The notes beneath the pieces were generated by a model. It was not told the origin of the DNA. It worked only from the letters and a program-made list of their open reading frames with translations, and made no database searches. From contig NZ_SBIU01000003.1 of assembly GCF_004765805.1 (NCBI RefSeq), positions 682,001 through 746,000 of the forward strand: DNA of 64,000 bases, read 5' to 3'. Shown one piece after another: positions 1 to 10,516 of the stretch. Numbering within the stretch: position 1 is the first letter of the stretch; every line of letters begins with the position of its first letter. Position numbers and translations under genes: made by a program. The stretch is from Halorussus halobius. GTDB taxonomy: Archaea; Halobacteriota; Halobacteria; Halobacteriales; Haladaptataceae.

Positions 1-130
1 TCACCGACCCGCTGATGGTGCTCGCGCTCGCGTCGGCAGTCGTCGGCGCGACCGCCCCGCTCGCGGTCAACGCCGTGCTTCCGACGAGCGCGACGACCAA
101 CACCGCCGACAGGAGTTGTTTTCGAGTCAC
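1..130 (-). CDS. Secreted protein, N-terminal fragment
   Basis: Only the first 43 codons lie in the window; the gene runs off the left edge. Reading from a GTG at 130 gives a classical Sec-type signal: basic MTRKQ, then a hydrophobic stretch (LLSAVLVVALVGSTALTA), then a small-residue cleavage region and a Thr/Ser/Ala-rich mature start. This is typical of haloarchaeal exported glycoproteins. Function cannot be named from this fragment. It is divergent from the ABC exporter genes to its right, with a 178-bp shared promoter region. Confidence 0.6.
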   Translation of the reverse strand, partial: MTRKQLLSAVLVVALVGSTALTASGAVAPTTADASASTISGSV

Positions 131-277
131 TTATGGTAGATTAGAACGCCCAGCCAAGTAATTTTCTATTTTATTTAGAGTGAATAATATCTTCCGGGCC
201 GCCGCTGCTATCGTCTGGGAACGGTCGTCTCCCAACCGGCGAGCGAGTTCACGGGAAGTCGGCGCAACAAGACAAGG

Positions 278-286
278 GTTTACATA
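278..286 (+). promoter_or_regulatory. TATA-like element of the first ABC exporter operon
   Basis: GTTTACATA lies 23-31 bp before the ATG at 309, the normal archaeal TATA spacing for a leaderless transcript. It supports the start at 309 rather than the longer open frame from 180. The 131-308 gap is AT-richer than its surroundings and also serves the divergent secreted-protein gene. Confidence 0.5.
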
Positions 287-308
287 CGAGAGCGAAAAAT
301 CCGCAATC

Positions 309-1229
309 ATGACCGCCATCGAGATCGACGGCGTAACGAAGCGGTTCGGCGACGTGGTCGCCGTCCGTGACCTCTCGCTCGACGTCGAGTCCGGCGAGGT
401 GTTCGGCTTTCTGGGGCCGAACGGCGCGGGCAAGTCCACGACCATCAACATGCTGCTGGACTTCGTGCGCCCGACCGAGGGCGAGATACGGGTGTTGGGC
501 CGCGACGTCCACGACGAGAGCGTGGCGGTGCGCCAGCACCTCGGCGTCCTGCCCGAGGGATTCTCGACGTACGACCGGCTGACCGGCCGCCAGCACCTCG
601 AATTCGCCATCGAGTCGAAGGGGAGCGACGACGACCCCGACGCCATCCTCGAACGCGTCGGCCTCGACGACGCCGGCGACCGGACGGCCGGCGGCTACTC
701 GAAGGGGATGGCCCAGCGGCTCGTCCTCGGGATGGCGCTGGTCGGCGACCCGGACCTGTTGATTCTGGACGAGCCCTCGACCGGACTCGACCCCAACGGC
801 GCGCGCCGGATGCGCGACATCGTACGCGAGGAGGCCGACCGGGGCGCGACCGTCTTCTTCTCCAGTCACATCCTCGGACAGGTGGAGTCGGTCTGCGACC
901 GGGTGGGCATCCTCCGGGACGGCGAACTCGTCGCCGAGGACTCCATCGAGGGCCTGCGCGAGGCCACCAGCGCCGACACCGTGCTCCGAATCGACGCCGA
1001 CGGCGTGACCGACGACGCGCTCGCGGCGGTCCGCGGAATAGAGGGCGTCTCGGAGGTCAGCGACTCCGACGAGGCCCTCCGGGTGTCCTGCCAGAGCGAC
1101 GTGAAGACCACGGTGCTGTCGACGCTCGAAGACGCCGGCGTCGACGTCCGGGACTTCGAGACAGAGGAAGCGTCGCTGGAGGACCTGTTCGTGGCCTACA
1201 CCACCGACGGGCGGGAGGTCGAAGCATGA
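309..1229 (+). CDS. ABC transporter ATP-binding protein
   Basis: 306-residue ATPase that powers a two-subunit ABC-2 type exporter at the cytoplasmic face. Walker A GPNGAGKS is at about residues 36-43, the signature reads SKGMAQR (131-137) instead of LSGGQ, and Walker B LLILDEP (150-156) is followed by STGLDP. The C-terminal third is the accessory domain of CcmA/NosF-like ATPases. The start is the ATG behind the TATA element. Its stop overlaps the ATG of the permease (ATGA), so the two are translationally coupled. Substrate unknown. A close homologue lies at 6279-7202. Confidence 0.95.
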   Translation: MTAIEIDGVTKRFGDVVAVRDLSLDVESGEVFGFLGPNGAGKSTTINMLLDFVRPTEGEIRVLGRDVHDESVAVRQHLGVLPEGFSTYDRLTGRQHLEFAIESKGSDDDPDAILERVGLDDAGDRTAGGYSKGMAQRLVLGMALVGDPDLLILDEPSTGLDPNGARRMRDIVREEADRGATVFFSSHILGQVESVCDRVGILRDGELVAEDSIEGLREATSADTVLRIDADGVTDDALAAVRGIEGVSEVSDSDEALRVSCQSDVKTTVLSTLEDAGVDVRDFETEEASLEDLFVAYTTDGREVEA

Positions 1230-2110
1230 CCTGGCAGGCCATCGCCCGGAAGGACTTCCGGGACGCGGTGCGCTCGCGGTGGCTGTGGGGGCTGTCGGCC
1301 GTCTTCCTCGGCCTGTTCGTCGGTGCCGCGTACGTCCTCGGGTCGAACCTCTCGGCGGAGGCCCAACAGCAGGTCACGGTCAACGCGTTCTTCCAGTCGA
1401 TAGTCGGGCAGGTGCTCATCACGTTCATCGTGCCGCTGGTCGCCATCGTGGTCTCGTACGGAGCGCTCGTGGGCGAGCGCGAGTCGGGGTCGCTGAAGCT
1501 GCTGCTCTCGCTGCCCCACTCCCGGCTGGACGCCGTCGCCGGCAAGACCGTGGGTCGGAGCGGCGTGGTCGCGCTCCCGATTCTGCTGGGCCTCCTGTTC
1601 GCGCTCGTGGTGTTGGGCATCTACGGCGTAGGCGTGGACGTGATACACTTCATCGTCTTCGCCGCGCTGACGATGCTGCTGGGCGTCGCGTTCGTCAGCA
1701 TCGCGGTCGGCGTGTCGGCGGCCGCCTCGACGAACCGCCGGGCGATGCTCGGGAGCGTCGGCCTCTTTTTCCTGTTCACGTTCCTGTGGAACCGGGTCCG
1801 ACAGATACTCTCGGTCGCCAACGAGCAGTTGTCGCTCGGCCTCGAGATCACCGAACTCCTCCAGTACGGGCTGTTCGTCAAGTTCCTCAACCCCATCCGG
1901 GCCTACCAGACGCTGGCGGCCCGCCTCTACACCGACTCGGTGCTGGGCGCGCGCCTCTACAACACCGGGACGGCCGGCCAGTTGGCCCGCCAGCGAATCG
2001 GCGAGGTGCCGTTCTACCTCTCGGACCCCGCGGTCCTCGCGCAGTTCCTGCTGTGGGTGCTCGTCCCCGTCGCGCTGGGCTACTGGGTGTTCAAGGACGC
2101 GGACCTCTGA
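1226..2110 (+). CDS. ABC-2 type permease
   Basis: 294-residue integral membrane subunit partnering the preceding ATPase. It begins with a short cytoplasmic segment, a first helix (LWGLSAVFLGLFVGAAYVLG), then the conserved ABC-2 core with YGALVGERESGSLKLLLSLP around residues 73-92, the cytosolic coupling segment of NosY-like permeases. About six membrane segments are visible and the protein ends soon after a last helix. Exported substrate cannot be inferred. It resembles the permease at 5392-6282. Confidence 0.93.
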   Translation: MTWQAIARKDFRDAVRSRWLWGLSAVFLGLFVGAAYVLGSNLSAEAQQQVTVNAFFQSIVGQVLITFIVPLVAIVVSYGALVGERESGSLKLLLSLPHSRLDAVAGKTVGRSGVVALPILLGLLFALVVLGIYGVGVDVIHFIVFAALTMLLGVAFVSIAVGVSAAASTNRRAMLGSVGLFFLFTFLWNRVRQILSVANEQLSLGLEITELLQYGLFVKFLNPIRAYQTLAARLYTDSVLGARLYNTGTAGQLARQRIGEVPFYLSDPAVLAQFLLWVLVPVALGYWVFKDADL

Positions 2111-2175
2111 GCCCCGGCGAGAAAAGATATATTTCCGCCCCAAAATATTACTTTTCCGAGTCCGTGGTCTCGTCC

Positions 2176-2793
2176 ATGCCGACCGACGACGAGGTCGACG
2201 CGCCGCCGTCCGTCGACGACGTCGAACCGTTCGACTCCGACGAACTCTCCGGCCGCGTTCCCGACGACCTCGACGACGCGGTGACCGCCGAGTGGACGGA
2301 ATCGACGACCGCGTTCGAGCGCATCCACGCCGTCCTCAAGGACACCACGGAGCCGCACACGACGGGCGAACTCGCCGACGCGGCCGCCACCACGAAACCG
2401 ACCGTGCGAAAACACGTCCGGCCCCTCGTCGACGCCGGAATGGTCGAGGAGGACGCGAGCGCCACGGCGACGCGATACGTCTGGAGTTCGACCCAGCGAC
2501 GCGTCGACCGCGTGGCCGACCTCGCGGCCGACCACTCGCCGAGCGAACTCGACGCCAAACTCCGACGGACGAAAGAGCGACTCGCGTCGCTCGAAGAGAC
2601 GTACGGCGTGGATTCGCCGTCGGAACTCGTGGCGCGGCTCGACCCCGACGACGACGCTGGCTGGGCGGACCTCTCGGTTTGGCGGACGCTCGAAGCCGAC
2701 CTGAAGCGACTCAGGGCCGCCCAGTCGATGACGGAGTACCTTTCGAAGTCGGACCCGGCCGATTCCCGCGGTGACGCGTCCTATCATGCGTAG
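2176..2793 (+). CDS. Winged-helix regulator, DUF7342-like (probable antitoxin)
   Basis: 205 residues. An acidic N-terminal tail is followed by a winged helix (about residues 45-100) with ELADAAATTKPTVRKHVRPL as the recognition part, then a charged helical C-terminal half. Such proteins are common in haloarchaea beside a small basic/histidine partner, and that arrangement is found here. The chosen ATG follows a short AT-rich promoter (AAAAGATATATTT around 2121-2133). Its stop overlaps the start of the next gene by 8 bp. Role as DNA-binding antitoxin and autorepressor is inferred from family and arrangement. Confidence 0.75.
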   Translation: MPTDDEVDAPPSVDDVEPFDSDELSGRVPDDLDDAVTAEWTESTTAFERIHAVLKDTTEPHTTGELADAAATTKPTVRKHVRPLVDAGMVEEDASATATRYVWSSTQRRVDRVADLAADHSPSELDAKLRRTKERLASLEETYGVDSPSELVARLDPDDDAGWADLSVWRTLEADLKRLRAAQSMTEYLSKSDPADSRGDASYHA

Positions 2794-3256
2794 GGCCGAG
2801 CGAGGGGGCATCTCCCGACGCAAGCTCGAAACCGTCGAGACGACGTTCAGGAAGCGGCTCGACGGGCTGGTCAAATCCGTGGAGTGGGTGCCCGAATACG
2901 ACGTTGGCCTCGAAGAACTCCGAATCGAACTCTGGGACGGGATTCTGGGCGATGAATCCCGATTCGACGTCGCGTGGTGGACCCGCCACGGGTACAAGTA
3001 CCACTACGTCGAAAGCACGGAGAGCGACGCGACCGACGAGGGCAGCGACCGCCTTCAGTTCCGGTTCGGGTGGGAGGAGCGGCCAGGCGTCCCCGACAAG
3101 CACTTCCATCCACCCGAGAACCTCGACGCTCACCGGGAATCGTGCGTCAGACACGAAGACCCGAAGCGAGTGACGCTCGCGGTCCTCAAGTGTTGGCACA
3201 CCGCCGCGACTGCGGGCGACCCGGCGAAGCTGAACGCGCTCGCCGACCCGCCATAG
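2786..3256 (+). CDS. Small protein with HFHPPEN motif, probable TumE-like toxin partner
   Basis: 156 residues from an ATG inside the end of the regulator gene. The N-terminal half is helical; the C-terminal half has a beta-rich core with YKYHYVES, then a strand (RLQFRFGWEE) and DKHFHPPENLD. This layout matches haloarchaeal partners of DUF7342 regulators and recalls TumE/DUF6516 toxins, where a histidine-rich motif follows the RYDN strand. Overlap with the regulator gene is typical of toxin-antitoxin pairs. Toxin activity is inferred, and the family assignment is from memory of the motif. Confidence 0.65.
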   Translation: MRRAERGGISRRKLETVETTFRKRLDGLVKSVEWVPEYDVGLEELRIELWDGILGDESRFDVAWWTRHGYKYHYVESTESDATDEGSDRLQFRFGWEERPGVPDKHFHPPENLDAHRESCVRHEDPKRVTLAVLKCWHTAATAGDPAKLNALADPP

Positions 3257-3263
3257 CGTCCGG

Positions 3264-5369
<2,106 letters not shown>

Positions 5370-5391
5370 TTAAACTCCGGTTTCGCGCCCT

Positions 5392-6282
5392 CTATCCGAG
5401 GTCGGCGCGCTCGAACCGGAGGTAGCCGACGACTATCGGGACCACGAGCCAGCAGCCGAGGACGACCAGCGCGAACCAGTCGTCGAGGTACAACGGCACC
5501 TCGCCACCGAGTCGCTCGGCCAGCGTCGGGGCGGCACCGCTCGCTCCGCTCGCGCCCTGCGCGCCCCCGCTCGTCGAGACCTGCACGCCTTCCACGTCAC
5601 CCGGCAGGAACGTTCCCGCGACGGTCTTGAACGCCTCGCCCGGACTCGCCCGCTGGAGGAAGACGTACCACCCGGGCACCGCCACGCCGGGGAGGTCGCC
5701 GAGCGTGACCACGTAGTAGACGCCCTTCACGAGCGTCGACCAGAGCAACTCGAACACGAAGAAGGCCCCGACGGCCAGCGTCATCGCACGGCTTCGGCTC
5801 GCGGCACCGGCGGATATCGCGACCGCGATGCCGACGAAGGCGACGGCGAGGACGACCGTGAGCGCGCCGAGTCGGACGTACGACCCGTACGGAAGCGACC
5901 CGTACATCGCGACGCCGACGACGCCGGCCACGACGAAGCTGACGAGAACCGCAACGCTCACCACCGCCGCCCGGCCGAGATACTTGCCGACGACCACGTC
6001 GCGGCGGGTGTAGGGCAGTCCGAACAGCGTCTTGATGCTCCCGGTGTCGCGTTCGCCCGCGATGGCGAGATAGCCGGTCACGAGCGCCGTGATGGAGACG
6101 AACGTGGTGACCGGCGTGAGCATGTACTGGGGGACGACTACCGGGTCGACCGAGTCGAGCGCGACAGACGGCAGGAAGACGGCCGCCGACGCCACCACCG
6201 TCAGGAGCGCGGTCGCGGTCCACAGTCCGCGCGACCGCATCGAGTCGACGAACTCCTTCCGGACGAGGAGCGGGATGCTCAC
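5392..6282 (-). CDS. ABC-2 type permease
   Basis: 296 residues. First helix near residues 19-40, then the coupling segment YLAIAGERDTGSIKTLFGLP (about 70-89), then further helices and an extracellular Gly/Ala/Ser-rich loop (GGAQGASGASGAA, about 240-252) before the last helix. The start overlaps the stop of the upstream ATPase (ATGA). It is a paralogue of the permease at 1226-2110. Probably an exporter; substrate unknown. Confidence 0.93.
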   Translation of the reverse strand: MSIPLLVRKEFVDSMRSRGLWTATALLTVVASAAVFLPSVALDSVDPVVVPQYMLTPVTTFVSITALVTGYLAIAGERDTGSIKTLFGLPYTRRDVVVGKYLGRAAVVSVAVLVSFVVAGVVGVAMYGSLPYGSYVRLGALTVVLAVAFVGIAVAISAGAASRSRAMTLAVGAFFVFELLWSTLVKGVYYVVTLGDLPGVAVPGWYVFLQRASPGEAFKTVAGTFLPGDVEGVQVSTSGGAQGASGASGAAPTLAERLGGEVPLYLDDWFALVVLGCWLVVPIVVGYLRFERADLG

Positions 6283-7202
6283 GCTTCGACCACCTCCCGG
6301 TCGTCGGAGTCGGTGTAGCTCTCGAACAACTCCTCCAGCGAGGCCTCGTCTATCTCGACGTTTTCGACCGCCACGCCGGTCGACTGGACCGCCGCGATGG
6401 CGTCGCTTTTCACGTCGTCGGCCTCGCAGGAGACGACGACTCGGTTCCCGTCGACTCGAACGCCGGTGACACCGGGCACGCTCCGGATCGAGTCGAGCGA
6501 GGGCACCGAGTCCACGGTCAGGGTCACGCGCGACCCGCTGCCGAGCGACTCACGGAGACCGTCGATGCTGTCCTGTGCGACCAGCTCCCCGTCGTTCATG
6601 ATGCCGACGCGGTCACACACCGCCTCGACCTGACTCAGGATGTGGCTGGAGAAGAAGACGGTCGCCCCGCGGTCGCGTTCGCGCCGGATTATCTCGCGCA
6701 TCCGACTCACGCCGTGGGGGTCGAGCCCCGACGAGGGCTCGTCGAAGATGAGCAGGTCCGGGGAGCCGACGAGCGCGATGGCCAGCGAGAGTCGCTGTGC
6801 CATCCCCTTCGAGAACCCACCGGCCTTCCGGTCGGTCGCGTCCGCCAGCCCGACCCGTTCGAGCAGGTCCTCGACGGAGTCGTCGGCCTCCTTCGAGGCG
6901 ACCGCGAACTCGACGTGTTCGCGAGCGGTGAGGCGGTCGTACAGGCTGGCACCGTCCGGCAGGATGCCGATGCGTTTGCGAATCTCGCGGGTCTCGGTCC
7001 GACTGTCGTAGCCGAGTACGGACGCCTGTCCGGACGTGGCGTGGGCGTAGTCGAGCAGGATGTTGATGGTCGTCGACTTCCCCGCGCCGTTCGGTCCGAG
7101 AAAGCCGAATATCTCCCCCGACTCGACGGTCAGGTCGAGACCGTCGACTGCGACCACGTCACCGTATCGCTTGGTCAAGTCGGTCGTTTCGATCGCTACC
7201 AT
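6279..7202 (-). CDS. ABC transporter ATP-binding protein
   Basis: 307 residues with Walker A GPNGAGKST (about 36-44), signature FSKGMAQRLS and Walker B LLIFDEPSSGLDPHG. It has the same unusual signature and C-terminal accessory domain as the ATPase at 309-1229, so the two operons look like an old duplication now in opposite orientation around ligA. A TATA-like stretch (AAAATACTAAATAC on the minus strand, about 7224-7237) precedes the ATG. First gene of a two-gene operon with the permease. Confidence 0.95.
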   Translation of the reverse strand: MVAIETTDLTKRYGDVVAVDGLDLTVESGEIFGFLGPNGAGKSTTINILLDYAHATSGQASVLGYDSRTETREIRKRIGILPDGASLYDRLTAREHVEFAVASKEADDSVEDLLERVGLADATDRKAGGFSKGMAQRLSLAIALVGSPDLLIFDEPSSGLDPHGVSRMREIIRRERDRGATVFFSSHILSQVEAVCDRVGIMNDGELVAQDSIDGLRESLGSGSRVTLTVDSVPSLDSIRSVPGVTGVRVDGNRVVVSCEADDVKSDAIAAVQSTGVAVENVEIDEASLEELFESYTDSDDREVVEA

Positions 7203-7335
7203 TGGATACTATCGAATTTCTGTCGTATTTAGTATTTTTCATTTGGGCGCGTGTGCGGGAAACGAGGCGTCGCGCGTCGGACCGGCGTGACTACGCAACG
7301 ATTAAGGCGGCCCACTGATACCACGGCTCACGTCG

Positions 7336-8202
7336 ATGTCCGCGCCCTCCGACGCCCCCGACTCCCCCGACCCCCTCGAATCGCCCGCCGAATCGTCCCC
7401 CGAACTCGCCGAGTCGTCCCCCGAATCGGCCGGGCCGCCCACCGGACCGCTGGCGGCGTCCTCCGAGTCGTCGAACTCGGACGAGGACCCCCGGCTCCAC
7501 GAGGCGTTCGTCCGGACCGTCCCCGCGCCCGACGAAAGCCGGGGCGGCCGCGTCACGCTCGTCGGCGTGGTCCACGACCACCCGGCGAGCGCGTATCGCG
7601 CGCGGACGGTCGTCCACCAGCGCGACCCCGAGGTGGTCGCGCTCGAAGTGCCGCCGGTCGCGGTACCGCTGTATCGCGCGTACGCCGACTCGGATTCGCC
7701 GCCGTCGTTCGGCGGCGAGATGAGCGCCGCCGCGCAGGCCGCCCGCGAGTCCGACGCCGAGGTGGTCGGGGTCGACGGCCCGACGACGGCGTTTTTCGCT
7801 CGGCTCGCTCGGACCTGCTGGGACGAGCGCATCTCGCCCGACGCGCTCCGCCGAGTGCTCTCGGGCGTCGCGTCGGTGACTCGCCACGCCGTCGTCTGCC
7901 GCCTCGCGGCCGCAGTCGCCGACCGGACCGGCCTCCGCGTCGAGGTCGACGACCCGGTCGCCCACGACTGCGAGCGGACCGACCCGCCGGCCGAACAGGC
8001 CCGCGACGAGCGCGCGCAGGCCCGGCGGTCGCGGTCGCTGTTGCGGGCCGTCGACCCGCCCGAGCCGGTCGAACTCCGCGAGGCGACCCGCGAGGCGTGC
8101 ATGGCCGACGCGCTGGCCGACCTGCGCTCGCGGGGCGACGCGGTCGCGGTCGTCGGACTCGACCACCTCGACGCCGTGGCCGACCGACTAGTGGAAAAAT
8201 AG
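7336..8202 (+). CDS. TraB/GumN-like protein
   Basis: 288 residues. The first 50 are a Ser/Pro/Asp/Glu-rich low-complexity tail. The core then shows LVGVVHDHPAS (usually GTAH in the family), DPEVVALEVPP, SDAEVVGVDGPT, a long helical middle, and a terminal VAVVGLDHLDAV. These are the spaced motifs of the TraB/PrgY/GumN superfamily, related to putative metal-dependent peptidases. No membrane helices are seen, unlike longer archaeal TraB proteins, so it may be cytosolic. Divergent from the ABC operon, with a TATA-like GATTAAGG about 35 bp upstream. Confidence 0.7.
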   Translation: MSAPSDAPDSPDPLESPAESSPELAESSPESAGPPTGPLAASSESSNSDEDPRLHEAFVRTVPAPDESRGGRVTLVGVVHDHPASAYRARTVVHQRDPEVVALEVPPVAVPLYRAYADSDSPPSFGGEMSAAAQAARESDAEVVGVDGPTTAFFARLARTCWDERISPDALRRVLSGVASVTRHAVVCRLAAAVADRTGLRVEVDDPVAHDCERTDPPAEQARDERAQARRSRSLLRAVDPPEPVELREATREACMADALADLRSRGDAVAVVGLDHLDAVADRLVEK

Positions 8203-8216
8203 GCGCTCCGGCGCGA

Positions 8217-8453
8217 CTACATCTGGTTGCGCAGTCGGACCTCGTCGTCGGTGATGGTGTCGACCATCTCGTCGCGCAGCGGGTAGGTGTCCTCGTCGGC
8301 GTCGCCCCAGTCGAGCGACGCCTTGATGCGGTCGCTGACGCCCGCGTCCGGGTTCACGTGCGCGGTGCCCCCCTCGACGTTCTGAACCATTCCCACCGTC
8401 TCGTCGCCCATGACGACGCTCTTGCCCTCGTCGTCCTCGCTGAACTGTGCCAT
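8217..8453 (-). CDS. Small PRC-barrel-like protein
   Basis: 78 residues from MAQFSEDDEGK. The body (GKSVVMGDETVGMVQNVEGG, then HVNPDAGVSDRIK and ending EVRLRN) resembles single PRC-barrel proteins of haloarchaea, in which a beta barrel is followed by a charged tail. The longer in-frame extension to 8483 is unlike the family, so the inner ATG is chosen. Function unknown; PRC barrels take part in RNA processing and, in archaea, in cell-division scaffolds. Converges with the TraB-like gene. Confidence 0.65.
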   Translation of the reverse strand: MAQFSEDDEGKSVVMGDETVGMVQNVEGGTAHVNPDAGVSDRIKASLDWGDADEDTYPLRDEMVDTITDDEVRLRNQM

Positions 8454-8573
8454 TGCACTCAAACCGACGACGAGAACACGCATGACTACTGTGGCCCGCA
8501 GACGGTAGTTTCAAAACTGGCGGCATTTGCCAGACCCCGCTCACTTATGCCGCGCCGCGGCCAGTGTCCCCGT

Positions 8574-9761
8574 ATGCGCGAGGACTTCCTCCTCCTGAAT
8601 CCCGGGCCGGTTCCCGTGAGCCGGGACGTGCGGCAGGCGACGAGCGAGCCGATGGTCTCGCATCGCTCGGCCGAGTTCGAGGCGATATACGAGCGCGCCC
8701 AGACCGCGCTCGACACCGTCTTCACCGAGGCCACGCTCGACGGCGAGTCGACCGCGAACGACGGCACCACGCTCATCTTCAACGGAACCGCCACGATGGC
8801 GATGGAGGCGGCGGTGGCCAACCTCGTGGGCGGCCTGAGCGGTCGCGACGACGGCGGGAGAGTCGTCCCGCTGGTCAACGGCAAGTTCGGCCGGCGGTTC
8901 AAGCGCATCGCCGACCGGTACGCCTCGGTCGACCCGGTCGAGGCGACATGGGGCGAGTCGCTCGACCTCGACGAGGTGGCCGAGACCGTCGACGACGACA
9001 CGGACGTCGTGACGATGGTCCACAACGAGACCTCCACGGGCCTCCGGAATCCAGTCGAGCGGGTGGGCGAGATTGCGTCCGACCACGACGCCGCCTTCGT
9101 CGTGGACGGCGTGACCTCCATCGGGGGCGACGAGTTCCGCATCGACGACTGGCACGTCGACGTGGCGGTCACCGACGCCCAGAAGTGTCTGGCCGCGCCG
9201 CCGGGCACCTCCGCGATGTACGCCACCGAGCGCGCCCAGGAGCGGTTCGACGGCGACGCCGCGCCGTTCTACGAGGACCTCGACTGGCACCTCCGGAAGG
9301 CCGAGAGCCACCAGACGCCGTTCACGAGCGCGGTGCCGCTGTTCAGGGGGCTCGCGGTCGCCGCCGAGAACATCGTCGACGAGGGGATGGCCGACCGCAT
9401 CGAGCGCCACCGCCGCCAGTCGGAAGCCTTCCGCGAGGCGTTCACCGCGATGGGGCTGGAGCTGTTCGGCGAGCGCAACGACGCGACCGACTACTCGAAC
9501 ACCCTGACCGCCGTGGCGCTCCCGGCTCACACCCGCGAGGACCCCGACGCCTTCTTCGACGCAGTCGAGGAACGGGGCGTCTCCATCTCGGGCGGACAGG
9601 CCCACCTCGGCGGCGACATCTTCCGCGTGAGCAACATGGGCAACCTGTCGAGCGAGCAGATTATCCGGGGCGTGCGGACCGTCGGCGAGGCGTTCGAGGA
9701 GACCGGCGAGGACGTGGACAAGCAAGCCGGCGTCGCGGCGGCGCGCGAGGCGCTCCGATAG
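8574..9761 (+). CDS. Class V aminotransferase (alanine-glyoxylate / serine-pyruvate type)
   Basis: 395 residues, usual family length. Begins LLNPGPVPVSRDV, the substrate-loop signature. VDGVTSIGGDEF (about 178-189) holds the PLP-ring aspartate, and the Schiff-base lysine is Lys204 in TDAQKCLAAPP. A C-terminal arginine region (GGDIFRVSNMGN) binds the substrate carboxylate. Transfers an amino group to glyoxylate or pyruvate; the exact donor cannot be told. The ATG behind GTCCCCGT is chosen because the family starts one residue before RED. Followed 6 bp later by a convergent gene. Confidence 0.93.
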   Translation: MREDFLLLNPGPVPVSRDVRQATSEPMVSHRSAEFEAIYERAQTALDTVFTEATLDGESTANDGTTLIFNGTATMAMEAAVANLVGGLSGRDDGGRVVPLVNGKFGRRFKRIADRYASVDPVEATWGESLDLDEVAETVDDDTDVVTMVHNETSTGLRNPVERVGEIASDHDAAFVVDGVTSIGGDEFRIDDWHVDVAVTDAQKCLAAPPGTSAMYATERAQERFDGDAAPFYEDLDWHLRKAESHQTPFTSAVPLFRGLAVAAENIVDEGMADRIERHRRQSEAFREAFTAMGLELFGERNDATDYSNTLTAVALPAHTREDPDAFFDAVEERGVSISGGQAHLGGDIFRVSNMGNLSSEQIIRGVRTVGEAFEETGEDVDKQAGVAAAREALR

Positions 9762-9767
9762 GGCACG

Positions 9768-10433
9768 CTACCCGCCGTACTTTTGCGCCCAGTAGGCGAT
9801 GAGCGGGACGCCGACCGCCGTCGGCCACAGCCACGCCACGACCCCGAGCGCCCCCGTGAGGTTGACCGCCGAGACGGCGCTGACCGTCGCCACGAACGCC
9901 CCCAGCATCCGGGTGAGGTGGAGCGCCACTCGTGACTCCGGGCGCTCGGACGCCCGGAAGCGCCGCAGGTCGTTGACCCCGAACGCCAGTCCGATGGCCC
10001 CGAACGCGACCAGCACGACACCGAACGACGACCCGCCGGCGAGTCTGACGACGCCCCAGCCGCCGAGACCCAGACACGCGACCGCGACCCCGACGGCCGC
10101 CGCCCAGTCGACCGCCCCCGGGTCGTCGCCGGCGGGCCCGCGCGACAGGACGCGATAGCCCGAGAACGCGAGATAGCCGCTGAACACCGCGACGAGCGCG
10201 AGGAACACCCGAAAGCTCGTGGGGCCGAGCGCCAGAATCAGGAACGTGGTCGCGACGACGAGCCCCATCGACGCGACGAACGTCCGGCCGGCGAGTCGGT
10301 GCCGTCGGCCGCCCTTGGCCGTCACCAGCGCGGAGAGCCCCGCGAGGACCGCGAGCACCCCTGCGGCGACGTGCAACTGAATCGCCCACGTTCCGAGTGC
10401 AGTCACGTGCCCACGTACAGACGCCTGATACAT
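9768..10433 (-). CDS. DUF2306-like integral membrane protein
   Basis: 221 residues with about seven hydrophobic segments. The motif IQLHVAAGVLAVLAG near residues 18-32 and GGRRHRLAGRTFVASM (about 46-61) are those of DUF2306/predicted membrane proteins, where conserved histidines lie near the membrane surface. Start chosen at ATG 10433, directly below a TATA-poor region, so a GTG start at residue 7 is possible. No function is established for the family. Confidence 0.75.
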   Translation of the reverse strand: MYQASVRGHVTALGTWAIQLHVAAGVLAVLAGLSALVTAKGGRRHRLAGRTFVASMGLVVATTFLILALGPTSFRVFLALVAVFSGYLAFSGYRVLSRGPAGDDPGAVDWAAAVGVAVACLGLGGWGVVRLAGGSSFGVVLVAFGAIGLAFGVNDLRRFRASERPESRVALHLTRMLGAFVATVSAVSAVNLTGALGVVAWLWPTAVGVPLIAYWAQKYGG

Positions 10434-10516
10434 AAACCGAGGGTCAGGTCGCGCCGGGGACGACGGGAGCGAACCGGCGGTCCGAACGCCGAGGTTCCGG
10501 GTCGGCCCGGCTCTCG

